From: Portunus trituberculatus
Taxonomy: Eukaryota; Arthropoda; Malacostraca; Decapoda; Portunidae
DNA: 64,000 bases
Direction of reading: 5' to 3'
NCBI RefSeq assembly: GCF_017591435.1
Contig: NC_059259.1
Coordinates: 2,693,695 to 2,757,694 of the forward strand
Part shown: positions 34,005-44,925 of the stretch, piece after piece
Layout: each line of letters starts with the position of its first letter
Numbering within the stretch: the stretch's first letter is position 1
Notes under the pieces: generated by a model
What the model was told of the DNA's origin: nothing
Databases searched by the model: none
The model's input: only the letters and a program-made list of their open reading frames with translations
Translations under genes and position numbers: made by a program

Positions 34005-34308
34005 TATCTACCTGTATTTACCTAGTTGTATATGAAAGGGTTCGAGTGGGGCTCATACTGACCTGTCTCCGTATCAATATTTATCCAACATTTCCTTAAA
34101 TTTGTGCAAAACTTCTGTTGCTACAATCTCTTCACTCAATCCGTTCCAAATATCCACTCTCCTGAGTGGAAAACTAAACATTTTAATGTTTCTAGAATAC
34201 TGACTTTTCTTGATCTTCTTGGAGTGTCCTCTTGTTCGTTTACCTTCATCCTCCATCAGTGATACAGGTCTTGTCTATCTATTTTTTTCCGTATGGTTTA
34301 CTAACTTA
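34005..34308 (-). mobile_element. LINE family I, 3' end fragment (part 1)
   Basis: On the minus strand: MEDEGKRTRGHSKKIKKSQY, then FSFPLRRVDIWNGLSEEIV, matching the C-terminal FP-R-x-x-x-WN-L block of copies 1-3, and the tail read as TACAACTAGGTAAATACAGG. Interrupted by a Harbinger element and resumes at 35039. Confidence 0.85.
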
Positions 34309-35038
34309 AGGCAGGTTCACACATGCCAATTTGCAACTGAAATTTTATGTACGTAGAATTTCTGACTCAAAATCAGTGCCTAGCAAATGGAGAAAGCAGT
34401 CGCAAAACAGGACCAAAATGTTGGTCTTGTAAGTCCAACTGCGACTTTATTTACGTTGTGACGTCACTGAGTAAGCTTTGAAAATGTGGTCTCCAGATAT
34501 AGAGATTTTAGAGTTGGTGAAAGAAAAATAACACATCTGGGACCCCAGAAAATAATTATACAGTAAAAAAATGTGCTTGTGTTGTTCGACAATATAACTG
34601 CAACTTTACAAAAACTGTTCCCTCAATGCAGGGTGTTGTTGGAGATGATGATTGAAGACTTGCCAGGAACTAATTTGATCGCAATTGTGCATAGTCGCCT
34701 TAAGATTAACTATTTTCTTATCAGGAATGTAGGCTGGTTTAGAGTGTGGTAGACAAATGACCCTTTCTTTCCTTCTACTAACCAAAGATACATCCACAGG
34801 CATTTTCTTTTGTTGACTCTTCGGGTACACCAAAAGAAGAGCAACCACAGCTTCAGCTTCGTCACAAGAGGAAGACATCTTGACAGATACCTGATTGTTT
34901 ACATTCACTTCCTGTCAAGGCAACAACTAGTCAATGCTTTCCAGGTGCTACGTGTGACACTTTCCGACTAGAAGGGATGAGTCGGAAGCTCTACCTATGT
35001 AAAATTTCAGTCACAAATTGGCACATGTGAACCCACTT
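34309..35038 (-). mobile_element. PIF/Harbinger-type element, 730 bp
   Basis: Terminal repeats AGGCAGGTTCACACATGCCA at left and AAGTGGGTTCACATGTGCCA on the minus strand at right; subterminal CAATTTG and ACTGAAATTT also mirror. TTA flanks both ends (34306-34308, 35039-35041). Without the insert the host LINE I frame reads ITMYKLVN across the site, so the duplication is real. Confidence 0.9.
34606..34908 (-). pseudogene. Harbinger transposase N-terminal fragment
   Basis: After MNVNNQVSVK the frame reads MSSSCDEAEAVVALLLVYPK. This resembles the start of Harbinger transposases (Ser/Asp/Glu-rich, then VALLL, then basic). The downstream residues do not match and there is no DDE core, so it is a deletion remnant. 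The open frame also crosses a basic stretch SRRKERV. Confidence 0.5.
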
Positions 35039-35100
35039 TTATACATCGTTATAAGATGTCCTCTTTCCCGTCTGTCCTTCAAAGACAGTATAATCTGACC
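35039..35100 (-). mobile_element. LINE family I, 3' end fragment (part 2)
   Basis: The minus strand reads LKDRRERGHLITMYK, equivalent to LEQRRERGNLIQVYK of copy 1. It is the upstream neighbour of 34005-34308 in LINE orientation. Confidence 0.8.
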
Positions 35101-35165
35101 ATTTTATGAAGATCACTTAGGCGTTGGCTTTTTCAGGGATTTCCCATCCTGCGGCGCCATCACAC
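35088..35165 (+). repeat. Dispersed repeat X, forward copy
   Basis: About 78 bp (CTGACCATTTTATGAAGATC at its start) recurring inverted at 38266-38345, roughly 85 percent alike. The two copies flank LINE IV and its (GA)n tracts. Confidence 0.75.
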
Positions 35166-35563
<398 letters not shown>

Positions 35564-35644
35564 GCAGATTCTTTTCTCAAATTTTAGTAATTTATAAGTA
35601 AGCATAGATCTGATAGAAATATATTTGCATGAAATGTAAATTTA

Positions 35645-35992
<348 letters not shown>

Positions 35993-37926
35993 AGGTTGAG
36001 TGCTTCACTGAGGTGCTGTTGGGAGCACAGGCCCACTGGGTGCCCCACAAGCAACATAGAAGTAAGGCTTCTGACCAGCCATGGTTCGGACCTCAGTGTC
36101 GCACCGCCTCTGACAGAAAATTTCGTGCATGGCGAACCTATAAGAGCCACCCCACGAAATACAACAGAGCGTGCCACAGCATAGCAGCTGCCAATATGGA
36201 AGTCACTCAGCTCTGGGCCAAGAACAAATGGGTGGAGGATAAGAAGTAGAAGCTGAGGGGCGGTCAAGTCGGCTCAAAACAGTGGTGGGGCCTCGTCAGG
36301 GACAGCCAAGGGAAATGAACGAGTCTAGCATTCCTCCTCTATTGAGAGAGGACGGCAGCACCGCCACTTCAACCAAGGAGAAGGTGGACCTGCTGGTTTG
36401 GAATTTTTCACAAAAAATTACTGTCCTTACCCCACTAGGCCTCCTCCCTGACAGGGTGAGCCCCCGGGTTCTTCGGTGGTGCTCTGGAGAGTTGGTTTGC
36501 CCCCTCACCAAGATATTCAAGGCCATCCTGCGGCACAACACGTGGCCACGATTGTGGAAGGCCAGCCTCGTCGTCCCTGTGCATAAGGGAGGCAACAGGT
36601 CTGTGGCAACCAATTACCGCCTAGTCTCCCTCCTGTCTGTGGTGGGCAAAGTGATGGAGGGCATCATTGCACAGCACCTCACCGCCCACTTGGATAGTCA
36701 GCAGCTCATCGGCGACAGACAGTTTGGATTCAGGAAAGGGCGTTCAGCCGCGGACCTCAACTTGCTCCTGACCAGCGAGTGGAGCAACGCCCTGGATCAA
36801 GGGAAACCAACGGCTGTTCTGGTGCTGGATATTGCCGGTGCTTTTGACTGCGTGTATCATCCTGCCCTGCTGGAGAGGCTACACGCGGTTGGTGTGGACA
36901 GTGCTCTGCTCCAGCTACTGCACGACTACCTGCAGGGACGGCATATCCAGGTGGTGCACAACGGGCAACAATCATCCCCACACCACGTAACAGCAGGAGT
37001 ACCACAAGGCAGCGTGTTGGGGCCGTTGCTGTGGAATGTATACATAAATGACCTGCTGAACCTCGTCCCCAGTGCCAGGGCGTATGCTGATGACATCACC
37101 ATGTCATTGGCCTTCAACCCTGGGGAGGAAGCCGTCACCACATCACGTCTCAACACCATCCTTCGCCGCATCGAGGAGTGGGGGAAAAGATGGCAGGTGA
37201 AATTTGCTGCTGAAAAGACACAGCTGCTTGTGGTGACCAGAGGAAGCAGTGAGATTCGTCTCCTGTTTGAGGGGATGACGCTGGCGCCACAAGAAGAAAT
37301 GAAGATCCTGGGAGTCTCTTATGACAGTAAGCTGACCTTCAGGACACATCACGCAGCTTGCCAGAACAGCAGCAGGGAAATTGGCCTCCCTCAGGAGAAT
37401 CTCCAGGCTCCTAGACGCCAGGGGACGTGAGCTCCTGTGCAAGAGCCAGGTCCGCTCTTCGCTGGAATACTCCTGCCTTGCTTGGGGTGGAGCAGCCTCT
37501 TCACACCTGGCACTCCTCGACAAGGTACAGCGGAGAGCGGAGCGAATAATCTGGGACGGTCAGCAGGAGCAGGTGCCCAGTCTGCACTCTCTTCAACACC
37601 GCCGCGACGTGGCAGGCCTCACGGTGCTCTATAAAGCACAGGAGTGCGTCCCACACCTCTTGCCGCTCCGACAGCAATACAGACGTCCTGAGCTGTCAAC
37701 CAGAGCGGTGACGGTCGCACCCGTGGCTCTAGCTGTGCCACGCTCCGACACATCCCACCACCAAAGGCAATTTGTGCAGACGTACGTGCGGTGGTGGAAT
37801 AGGTTTCTGGCCTCGGACATGTGCCCGAACGACCCTTGTGTTGCTGAGTGGAGTGTCCATAAATTTAAGGTGTTGGTGCATCAGTGGCTCAGTGAAGAGA
37901 TAGTGACAGTGACACGCTACATGTGA
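35993..37926 (+). pseudogene. LINE IV ORF2: reverse transcriptase and C-terminal domain
   Basis: Begins within the region after the endonuclease (QPWFGPQCRTASDRKFRAWR). Shifts near 36250-36290 lead to the RT frame 36282-37430: VVPVHKGGNRSVATNYRLVS, FGFRKGRSAADLNLLL, VLVLDIAGAFDCVYHPALLE, TAGVPQGSVLGPLLW and the intact catalytic AYADDITMSL near 37080. A shift near 37370 passes to 37381-37926 (SSLEYSCLAWGGAASSHLAL, then a C-terminal WWNRFLASDM segment). Apart from these shifts it is well preserved and GC-rich compared with its neighbours, so relatively young. The endonuclease is missing. Confidence 0.88.
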
Positions 37927-38109
37927 ACCTTATTATTTCTTTTTTGTCTTCTTTGTCCTTAGTGTGTAAGTGTTCTTGTATTTTAGAGTTTATTTCAATG
38001 TTACAAATATTTCTAGGGTTAGGTTTTAAGATAGGGAGTACTCACCATACTCCCTTTAACCTGTAAAAAACTCCCTAACTTGTAACAAAATGTATCAATA
38101 AAAAAAAAG

Positions 38110-38112
<3 letters not shown>
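35993..38112 (+). mobile_element. LINE family IV (Jockey/CR1-group), 5' truncated
   Basis: GC-rich LINE with most of ORF2, a 185-bp 3' UTR and a tail AATAAAAAAAAG running into (GA)n. The 3' UTR block GGTTTTAAGATAGGGAGTAC, then TACTCCCTTTAACC and TGTAAA, is matched in order by the 3' part of SINE family S1. Confidence 0.88.

Positions 38113-38198
<86 letters not shown>
38112..38198. repeat. (GA)n after LINE IV tail
   Basis: The A-rich tail passes through AAAAAGAGAG into GA repeats. Confidence 0.97.
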
Positions 38199-38201
<3 letters not shown>

Positions 38202-38265
38202 TGTGTGGGAAGCAAGGTTCTCATTGACACATAGGCTCTAATCCCTTAATATGCCCAGCACAAGG

Positions 38266-38345
38266 TTTGGCAGCGCCGCAGGCCGGGAAATCCCCAAAAA
38301 AGCCAATGCCTGAGTGATCTTCATAAAATGGTCAGACTATAGTTC
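38266..38345 (-). repeat. Dispersed repeat X, inverted copy
   Basis: Reverse complement of 35088-35165 (TGATCTTCATAAAATGGTCA near 38317). Confidence 0.75.
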
Positions 38346-38398
38346 CATTTCCTTTAGGCTTTCTTCATAGGGAAGATCATTTATTTCTGGCACCACCT

Positions 38399-38632
38399 TA
38401 TTTTTTTCTTTTTTACCATGTGGGCTTTTCACAGGAATTTCTGGGCTAAAGGGGATACGTTTTGGGAATACCTCCTATCTCAAAGCCCACTCACTAAGAA
38501 ACCGTTGCCCCAAGTGAGGAAACTTGACTTAAACTAGGATCGTGGACAGGATTCAAACACATGCGCTTGGAGACCCCTCGGACCCCAAAGCATGCATGGT
38601 TCCACTGCACCACGGCGGCCCATAAACCATTG
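38399..38632 (-). mobile_element. tRNA-derived SINE (family S1), second copy
   Basis: On the minus strand: A box TGGTGCAGTGG, a B box changed to TGTTTGAATCC, the same body as 31973-32191, GAGATAGGAGGTATT near the 3' end and poly-A. About 85 percent like the first copy by eye. Confidence 0.85.
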
Positions 38633-38724
38633 TAGTGGCCCTTTGGATTCTTTCTATTCTCTTGATGTTTTATGTTTGTATGGTGACCACACCACTGCTG
38701 CATATTCTAGTCTAGGTCTTATCA

Positions 38725-38995
38725 TAGTGTAGTGGTTGGCACGCTCGACTCACATTCGAGAGGACCTGGGTTCGAGTCTCGAGAAGCAGCGAGGCATACG
38801 GGCAAGCCTTTTAATGTATAGGCCCTGTTCACCTAGCAGTAAAATAGGTACAGGATGTAACTCGGTGTTGTGGCCTCGCTTTTCGGGTGTGTGTTGTGGT
38901 CTCAATCCTATCCGAAGATTGGTCACTACGATCTTCCTTAGGGGAAAGGCTGGGTGGGTAACCAGCACATGACCATGATAGTGATGGTTATGATC
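38725..38995 (+). mobile_element. tRNA-derived SINE of a second family (S2)
   Basis: A box TAGTGTAGTGG (38728) and B box GGTTCGAGTCT (38769), then an unrelated body of about 200 bp (AGGCTGGGTGGGTAACCAGC near its end) and a short ATGGT-rich tail. No cloverleaf acceptor stem closes, so it is not a tRNA gene. Confidence 0.7.
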
Positions 38996-39298
38996 TTTTT
39001 AGTCATACTCATGTCCATGTAATGAAATGCCACCCTGATGTTTAAGCAAATAGTACATTTATGTCTTTTTGGAGTCAGGCTGTCTTGTATAATGACTCAC
39101 AGATCTTTTTTTTTCACTACTTTTCATTATTAATCTCTTCTCCCATTTTGTACTCCCACATAGGTCTTCTATTACTTTTACCCATTTCCATTACATGGCA
39201 TTTCCTAGTATTAAATACTAATTTCCACTCTTGGCTCCACTTCTAGATCCTCTTAATATCTTTCAACAATTCCCTATAGTCTTCAATGTTCCTTAATA
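38996..39298. other. T-rich stretch, nothing recognised
   Basis: Pyrimidine-rich, without motif or terminal repeat. May be part of an old LINE in antisense, but I cannot show it. Confidence 0.4.
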
Positions 39299-39467
<169 letters not shown>

Positions 39468-39480
39468 TCATATATATAAC

Positions 39481-39488
39481 GCCTCCTC

Positions 39489-39566
<78 letters not shown>

Positions 39567-39574
39567 GAGGAGGC
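39481..39574. repeat. Perfect hairpin: GCCTCCTCACAAT, (TA)n, then its complement
   Basis: 13-bp arms at 39481 and 39562-39574 enclose (TA)n, which is itself self-complementary. It lies at the 3' boundary of the Penelope-like fragment. Confidence 0.85.
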
Positions 39575-40096
39575 CGTTGAGTATGCATATGTTGTTGAAG
39601 TCTATAGCAACTTGAGCATTATTCTTTTTTTGAAAGAAGCTTTTGTTTTTTCGCACAAGGGTGTGTTTGTCTGAATGTAGATTCTGGAGGAGTGAACAAA
39701 AATCCATGGTGCTCTTGAGACGTCTTTCGGTCCTGTTTGGACTATCTTCAGAAGAGTGAGGAGACTGGGCAGGTAGAGCCTCTTATGACTGCTTGTGGCA
39801 GACACAGTAGGTGTGTGGGGCTGTGACGGCCAATCAGCTTGCAGCTTGGCCGCGACTTGGAGGTTGCCACTTTGAGGGCAGAGAAACTTCTGGTTGTTGT
39901 TGTTGGATGTTGATAGTAGATTTCTCTAAATATATAAGTGTAGCTTCCGTCATCTTGAGTCTCTTGATGTTGTTACCTTTTTCTAGGATTTCGGTGTTTT
40001 GCTCCATGTGCTTTCTTTTCAGCATGAGGCCGTGCTCGCTGACATAGTGGCGGCGTATTGCACCGTCTTGGAGATGAGCGGTGATCCTCTTTGACC
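39575..40096 (-). pseudogene. Penelope-like element, C-terminal (GIY-YIG side) fragment
   Basis: Penelope-like elements encode a reverse transcriptase with a C-terminal GIY-YIG endonuclease. Here only the end remains. On the minus strand from about 40090: RITAHLQDGAIRRHYVSEHG, then EQNTEILEKGNNIKRLKMTE and ATLIYLEKSTINIQ, the usual last block with N-T-x-I-L-x-K-x-x-N and E-A-x-I. The frame ends at 39834 and is followed by 3' sequence to the (TA)n hairpin. The RT and the GIY-YIG motif proper are missing, cut at the junction with Gypsy-3. Assignment is by motif memory. Confidence 0.65.
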
Positions 40097-40111
40097 GTCA
40101 AAGAGGATCAC
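40079..40111. repeat. Perfect 15-bp hairpin at the Penelope/Gypsy-3 junction
   Basis: GGTGATCCTCTTTGA, a 3-base loop, then its exact complement. The left arm belongs to the Penelope fragment reading frame. Confidence 0.85.
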
Positions 40112-40199
40112 CACTCACCTAAAAGATGGCACAATGCTGTCAGCATTGTTGTGGATCCAGCCTGGGTGGTGCTCTATGTTGTAGTCGTACTGCTCAAGC

Positions 40200-41478
40200 T
40201 TAGCCAAGTCCTTTAGGCCTTTTTAGTGTCTTCATCAGAGCTGCATGATCGGTTCTTATAATGAATTTTGCGCCAAATAGGTACAGGTGAAAGTGTTCCA
40301 GGCTCTTTACCACCACCAGCAACTCCTTTCAGGTGACACAGTAGTCGTATTCTGGTTTACTAAATTTGGTGCTGTAGTAAGCAACCACACGTTCTTGCCC
40401 GTCCTTCTACTGCGATAGCACAACTCTAATGCCTTCTGTACTTGCGTTCATGTCCACCACATAGGGACGACTCGGATCTGGGTAAGGCATCACCGGTGCT
40501 TCCATTAGCGCACTCTTCAGACTGCAAAAAGTCTCTTGACAGGCCTTGGTGCACTTAAAAGCTACTGCCTTCCTCGTGAGTTGGTGGAGTGGAGGTAGCA
40601 AAATCCCATACAAAGCAGCGATAGTAGGTGCAGAATCCCAGGAAGCTTCTAACCTCTGCCACATTCCTAGGCAACGGCCAATCTCGCACCACTACCACTT
40701 TTTAGTGGGTTGGTTCACAGCCCATTATGCTCAAAGACATGTCCCAGGAATTGCACCTCACGCTGGAAGAGCAAACACTTTTTAGGGCTTAACTTAAGAT
40801 TGGTTTTCTGCAGGCGCTGCAACACCTCTCTTAGTCACCCTAACTCCTCCTCGAAGGTATGACTGAAGAAAATGACATCATCGATGTAGACAAGTGCCAT
40901 TTTCCATTATAGGCCATCAAGTACCCTCTCCATCAGACGCTCAAAGCAGCTGGGGGTGTTACAGAGACCGAAAGGTAGCACATAAATTGCCACACACCTT
41001 GGCCATATGAAAAGGAAGTCGTTGGTTTATCCTCTTCCTGATGATATTCGGACTTCAGGTGTACAGTAGAGAACCACACGGCCCCGACCAGCGCGTCTAG
41101 GCTGTCATTAAATCTTAGCAGGGGGTAGGAGTCCTTTATGGTAATGCTGTAGTCCACACAGAAGCGTGTTGTGCCAATCTTCTTCACCAGGACCATGGCC
41201 ACTGACCATGGGCTGTTAGAACGCTCTACTAACTCCTGTGCCTCTAGCTCTGTGACAAACTTCTTCATTTCCTCCCTCTTGGCAGATGTGATCCTCCTCG
41301 GAGCGTGTTTTATGAGCGGGCTGTAGCCTGCATTGATGCTGTGCTTCACCAAATCAGTGCAACCGAGATCCATGTCATCTTGACTGAAAGCATCAGCGTA
41401 TTGTAGTAGTGTTAGTCGCATTCTCTCTGCTTGGTCTTCAGTCAGATGAACAGCACTCCACTGCGCCAGGTCCTTCAA
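40200..41478 (-). pseudogene. Gypsy-3 reverse transcriptase and RNase H
   Basis: RT frame 41478-40933: VKHSINAGYSPLIKHAPRRI, ELEAQELVERSNSPWSVAMV, VKKIGTTRFCVDYSI. Catalytic YIDDVIFF is readable near 40890-40865 in another frame, then PRNVAEVRSFLGFC-like thumb remnants near 40650. RNase H: PDPSRPYVVDMNASTEGIRV (41st to 40th kb boundary, 40480-40420), then VVAYYSTKFSKPEYDYCVTW and FIIRTDHAALMKTLK down to about 40210. Stops and shifts are frequent. The element ends shortly after RNase H. Confidence 0.83.
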
Positions 41479-41727
41479 GTGCTCAAAAAGTGGTCCTAGT
41501 GGCCAGTTGACCTAACAGACCCCTCGTCCCCCTGCTATTCCAACTGACAATCCACCTCTACGCAGGTGCCCAGCCTGGTACTAGCTGGGATCTTACAGGT
41601 TTTTGTCATCTCTTCCCCAGTTCTTATGAGGCACTAGTGCAGCGGTGACTACCTTGGCACTGGCGTCATGCGGGAGCAAGGGTATTTCTTCTCCATGCAC
41701 TCTCATCTTCAGGTTCCCAAAGTCCAA

Positions 41728-41964
41728 TCATGCTTTGCTCTGTAGGAGGTAGTCCAGTCCTAGCAAACAGGGTTCCTTCAAGTTGACCACGTACTCAGGC
41801 AAGCAATTCTCCACACTCCTGAACCCAACTTGAGCTTCCACTAGGCCTTTCAGCTGTACACAGTGCCCTGTAACCCCACAGAGCTGTCTCTGAGCAACAG
41901 GGAGAGGCTGCTTGGACACATCCTCTTGCATGAAGGTCCTCTCCGCTCTAGTGTCAATGATCAT
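41728..41964 (-). pseudogene. Gypsy-3 protease
   Basis: Reads MIIDTRAERTFMQED, in which the Asp-Thr-Gly catalytic motif has become Asp-Thr-Arg, and ends with CLLGLDYLLQSKA, the usual G-x-D-x-L block. About 78 codons are open. The changed Gly would disable it. Confidence 0.75.
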
Positions 41965-42007
41965 ACGGCATGGCCTCCCATCCTAAGCACCATCCACTTG
42001 AACTGTC

Positions 42008-43322
42008 CTAGCTGTGGTATAGAGGCAGTTTACATGGGCCATGGGGTAGCTGGCTGGTGTTTGGCCCCCCCACATCCAGCCCAGCCTTGTTTCCCTCCTG
42101 CATGACATCCTTATGTTGACGGCAAGTACCTGAAATGTGGCTGAGCCAGCTACATCTCCAGCAATGGGATTCAGAGGTATAGGAGGGCAATCGATTGAGG
42201 TAAGGCATCTTTCGCCCCCTCGGACATCAACTACACATGTGACCTCTCAACTCAGCCCCTCAACTCTCCTGCACTCGTCCTTTTGACAACCATTGGTTTG
42301 GCACCATTAGGCTTCTCCCGTTGGGTCCTCTGAGCCCTGATGTCATGACGGGGCCTCACTGTCTCCTCCTCATAACCAGAGGTGTATAGAAAAGACTCGA
42401 ATTCAATTACCCTTGCTAGTGCCTCCCTGAGGTCTCGTGCATGTGCCTGCTTCACGTATATCTGTAGTTGCTGTTGCTGCAGGGCATGCACAAAGTGGTC
42501 AATTGCTAATACAGCCACCATGTCTTTTGGAGCCGTGGGATAGGCATGTCTCACCAGTGACTCCATATCCAGAGCCAACTCTGGCAGGGTTTTGTCCTTA
42601 CCCTGCATTCTGCCCTTCAGATGAGCACAACAGACCTCTACTTGGTACTGTTGGCCAAACTTGTGTTCAAGCCCCTCCACCACACATGGGTAAAAGGCCT
42701 GCTGTTTTGCAGACAAATGGCCTGGAACTTCCACCGCTAGTCCCTGCAAGTAGGACACAAGCTCCAGGCAACGTTCAGCTTCATCCCAATTCATAGCGTC
42801 TGCCAACACCTGAAACTGGGACTGGTAAGCCTCCCAGGCCACACTGCCATCAAACTCTGCCGGCTTCCTCCTCCCAGTATGATGGCCAGGCAGTGTCAGA
42901 GGAGGACGAGGAGAGGAGGGAGGTGTAAAGGCGGTGTGGGGTACTGGCGTTGTACTATTGCACCACCCATCCATGAGTGGGTCACAACATATAGGCTCTT
43001 CATCCAGTGCCACCTCATTGGTGCTATGCCTGTTATTGATTTGCTGCCTGACAGCCTGCCACAAGGAAGCAATTTCTTCTCTCATGGCCCGACCTGCTTC
43101 TTCCAACGCAGCCACTTCCTACCTTACGACCCATTCCATTTCTCCCAATGCTGCCACTTCTTCCTTCACGTCCTGTGCTCCTGAGCAGACATCACGCACC
43201 TCCTGGAGTAGCTTGGCCTTGATACAGCTATATAATCCCTTCGCAACCTGCCATGTCTTGTGCCTTACGAATTCCAGGCCTTTCTGCACCACCTCACGGA
43301 AGTCACGTACCTGACTATCCAT
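42008..43322 (-). pseudogene. Gypsy-3 gag
   Basis: Start at 43322 (MDSQVRDFREVVQKG). A TAG at 43121-43119 interrupts; the same frame goes on to 42252 for about 287 codons. EFDGSVAWEAYQSQFQVLAD, then ADAMNWDEAERCLELVSYLQ and LVRHAYPTAPKDMVAVLAID are characteristic of Ty3/Gypsy capsid. In a shifted frame a zinc knuckle CWRCSWLSHISGTC (CX2CX4HX4C) lies near 42160. This capsid is different from those of the other two LTR elements, so three distinct lineages are present. Confidence 0.82.
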
Positions 43323-43830
43323 TTTCTGTTCCTGAGCCTGAGCCTAGATGTCCAATTTTGCCATTAGAGACTGTAATAACTCAGCTACGCTAGGCTCTTC
43401 ACTTCCCAAGGCACTAACAACATTGTTGCTTTCCCAGTTGTCTGCCATCTGTACTGGCAACCCAGCTCAGCAACGACACATAACTTTCAGTCCAACTTTT
43501 ACACAGGACAAGATCCCAGTCTTGACACCACTGGCTGTGCCTTGCCCCACTCCTCACCAAACTAAGAGGGATTTGTTATGTGTGTTGAGGCGAGGCAAGC
43601 CAGTAGAGATCACACCAGGATGGCACAGGAAAAAATTAAGGCACGTGACATTCACCAGCATTTCATTATAGATCACAACCAGGTCTCCTAGTACAATGTC
43701 AAGTGGGGTAGTCACAAGCACACTTTCACAACACGCAGTCGCTAGCACAGGATGTGAGGTGGAGCACAGGAGGGGACTTGGTCAGCGGTGCAGTGGGTAG
43801 TACAGCAGACCCAAGTGCCAATTTGTGGTG

Positions 43831-43913
43831 GAATGCCAGTGCCAACCCTATCTATGTCACCTCTGCACCTCTGCTCCAAAGCCATTATTTGTTTCGTGCA
43901 CTCAGATCATGTA
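43831..43913. other. Short spacer between Gypsy-3 and MITE
   Basis: No feature recognised. Confidence 0.4.
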
Positions 43914-44158
43914 CAGGCAAACCCCACATAACGAACGGGTTAGATTCCAAAAATAGTGTTTGATATGCAAAAAATTGTTGTACGATGAGTAAAAAAATGT
44001 AAAACTAAAGAAAATAAATAAATAGAATAAAAATTCCCTCAATAAAAATTTTGTTTTACTGCCATTTGGTGCTCATTATGTGATTTACGGGTAATAAAAC
44101 AAAACATTTGTGTGGCGAAAATTCGTTGTATAAATGTTCGTTATGCAGGGTTTGCCTG
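43914..44158. mobile_element. pogo/Tigger-type MITE, 245 bp
   Basis: Terminal repeats CAGGCAAACCCCACATAACG and, on the minus strand, CAGGCAAACCCTGCATAACG; TA on both sides. No coding potential. Confidence 0.85.
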
Positions 44159-44164
44159 TATTCG

Positions 44165-44925
44165 AACCATCTCACACACACATACACACACGTACGCACG
44201 TGCCTACCCTCTTCAATCTTCCGAGTTTTCCACCATCTGGCTTCTGCTCAACAATCCCTCTAACTAAATTCATCTGTACTGTGTATCCCTCCTCTAACTC
44301 TTCTGCCTATAGTAAATTCTTCAACTATTTAACTTCTAAAGTGGAGCACATTGTCCCTTTCGCAGAGTTTTCCATTTTTGGAGATTTCAATGTTCACCGC
44401 CAGCTTTGCCTTTCATCTCCCTTCACTGACCATCCTGGTGAGCTAGCCTTCAACTTTGCTATCCTCCATGACCTAGAGCAACTGGTGCAACATCCCACTC
44501 GTATTCCTGACCATCTTCGAGACACGCCCAACATTCTTGATCTCTTCCTCACCTCTAATCCCTCTGTTGATGCTGTCACCCTTTCATCTCCATTGGGCTC
44601 CTCCAATCATAATTTCATTCTATATCTTCTATTTCTCCAATCCCTCCTCAGGATCCCCCAAAGCGCAGGTGCCTATGGCGTTTTGCCTCTGCCAGTTGTG
44701 GGGACCTGAGGAGGTATTATGCTGATTTTTCCTGGATTGATTACTGCTTCTGTGTCAGAGACCCATCTCTTTGTGCTGAATGTCTAGCAGAGAGGCGTAT
44801 ATTCTTCATTCATTTTCTCAACCTAAACCTTCCAAACTTTGGTCTAACTTAGCCTGTTCTCATGCTATACATGATAGAGAGGTTGCCCACAAAAGGTACT
44901 TCAGCCTTCCATCTCTTGAATCTCA
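44165..44925 (+). mobile_element. LINE family II, sense copy, part 1 (endonuclease region)
   Basis: The sense frame 44134-44709 contains EHIVPFAEFSIFGDFNVHRQ, then DHPGELAFNFAILHDLEQLV and DLFLTSNPSVDAVTLSSPLG of the LINE II endonuclease. It continues to EVAHKRYFSLPSLESH-type sequence near 44910 and is then cut by an antisense LINE II. It resumes at 47880. Confidence 0.87.

Larger units (their letters stand above)
40097..43830 (-). mobile_element. Gypsy-3: truncated, degenerate Ty3/Gypsy element
   Basis: On the minus strand: gag, zinc knuckle, protease, RT and RNase H, then cut at the Penelope junction; integrase and 3' LTR are absent. Upstream of gag, the minus strand near 43835-43815 reads CCACAAATTGGCACTTGGGT, where TGGCACTTGGG could be a primer-binding site just inside a lost or unrecognised LTR (low confidence). 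Confidence 0.82.

Noticed and set aside
33625..34035. 136-codon open frame
   Set aside because: It crosses a dispersed repeat and a (CT)n tract; no domain and a Ser-Leu tail.
44134..44709. 191-codon open frame as a host gene
   Set aside because: It is the LINE II endonuclease region fused to the end of a MITE.
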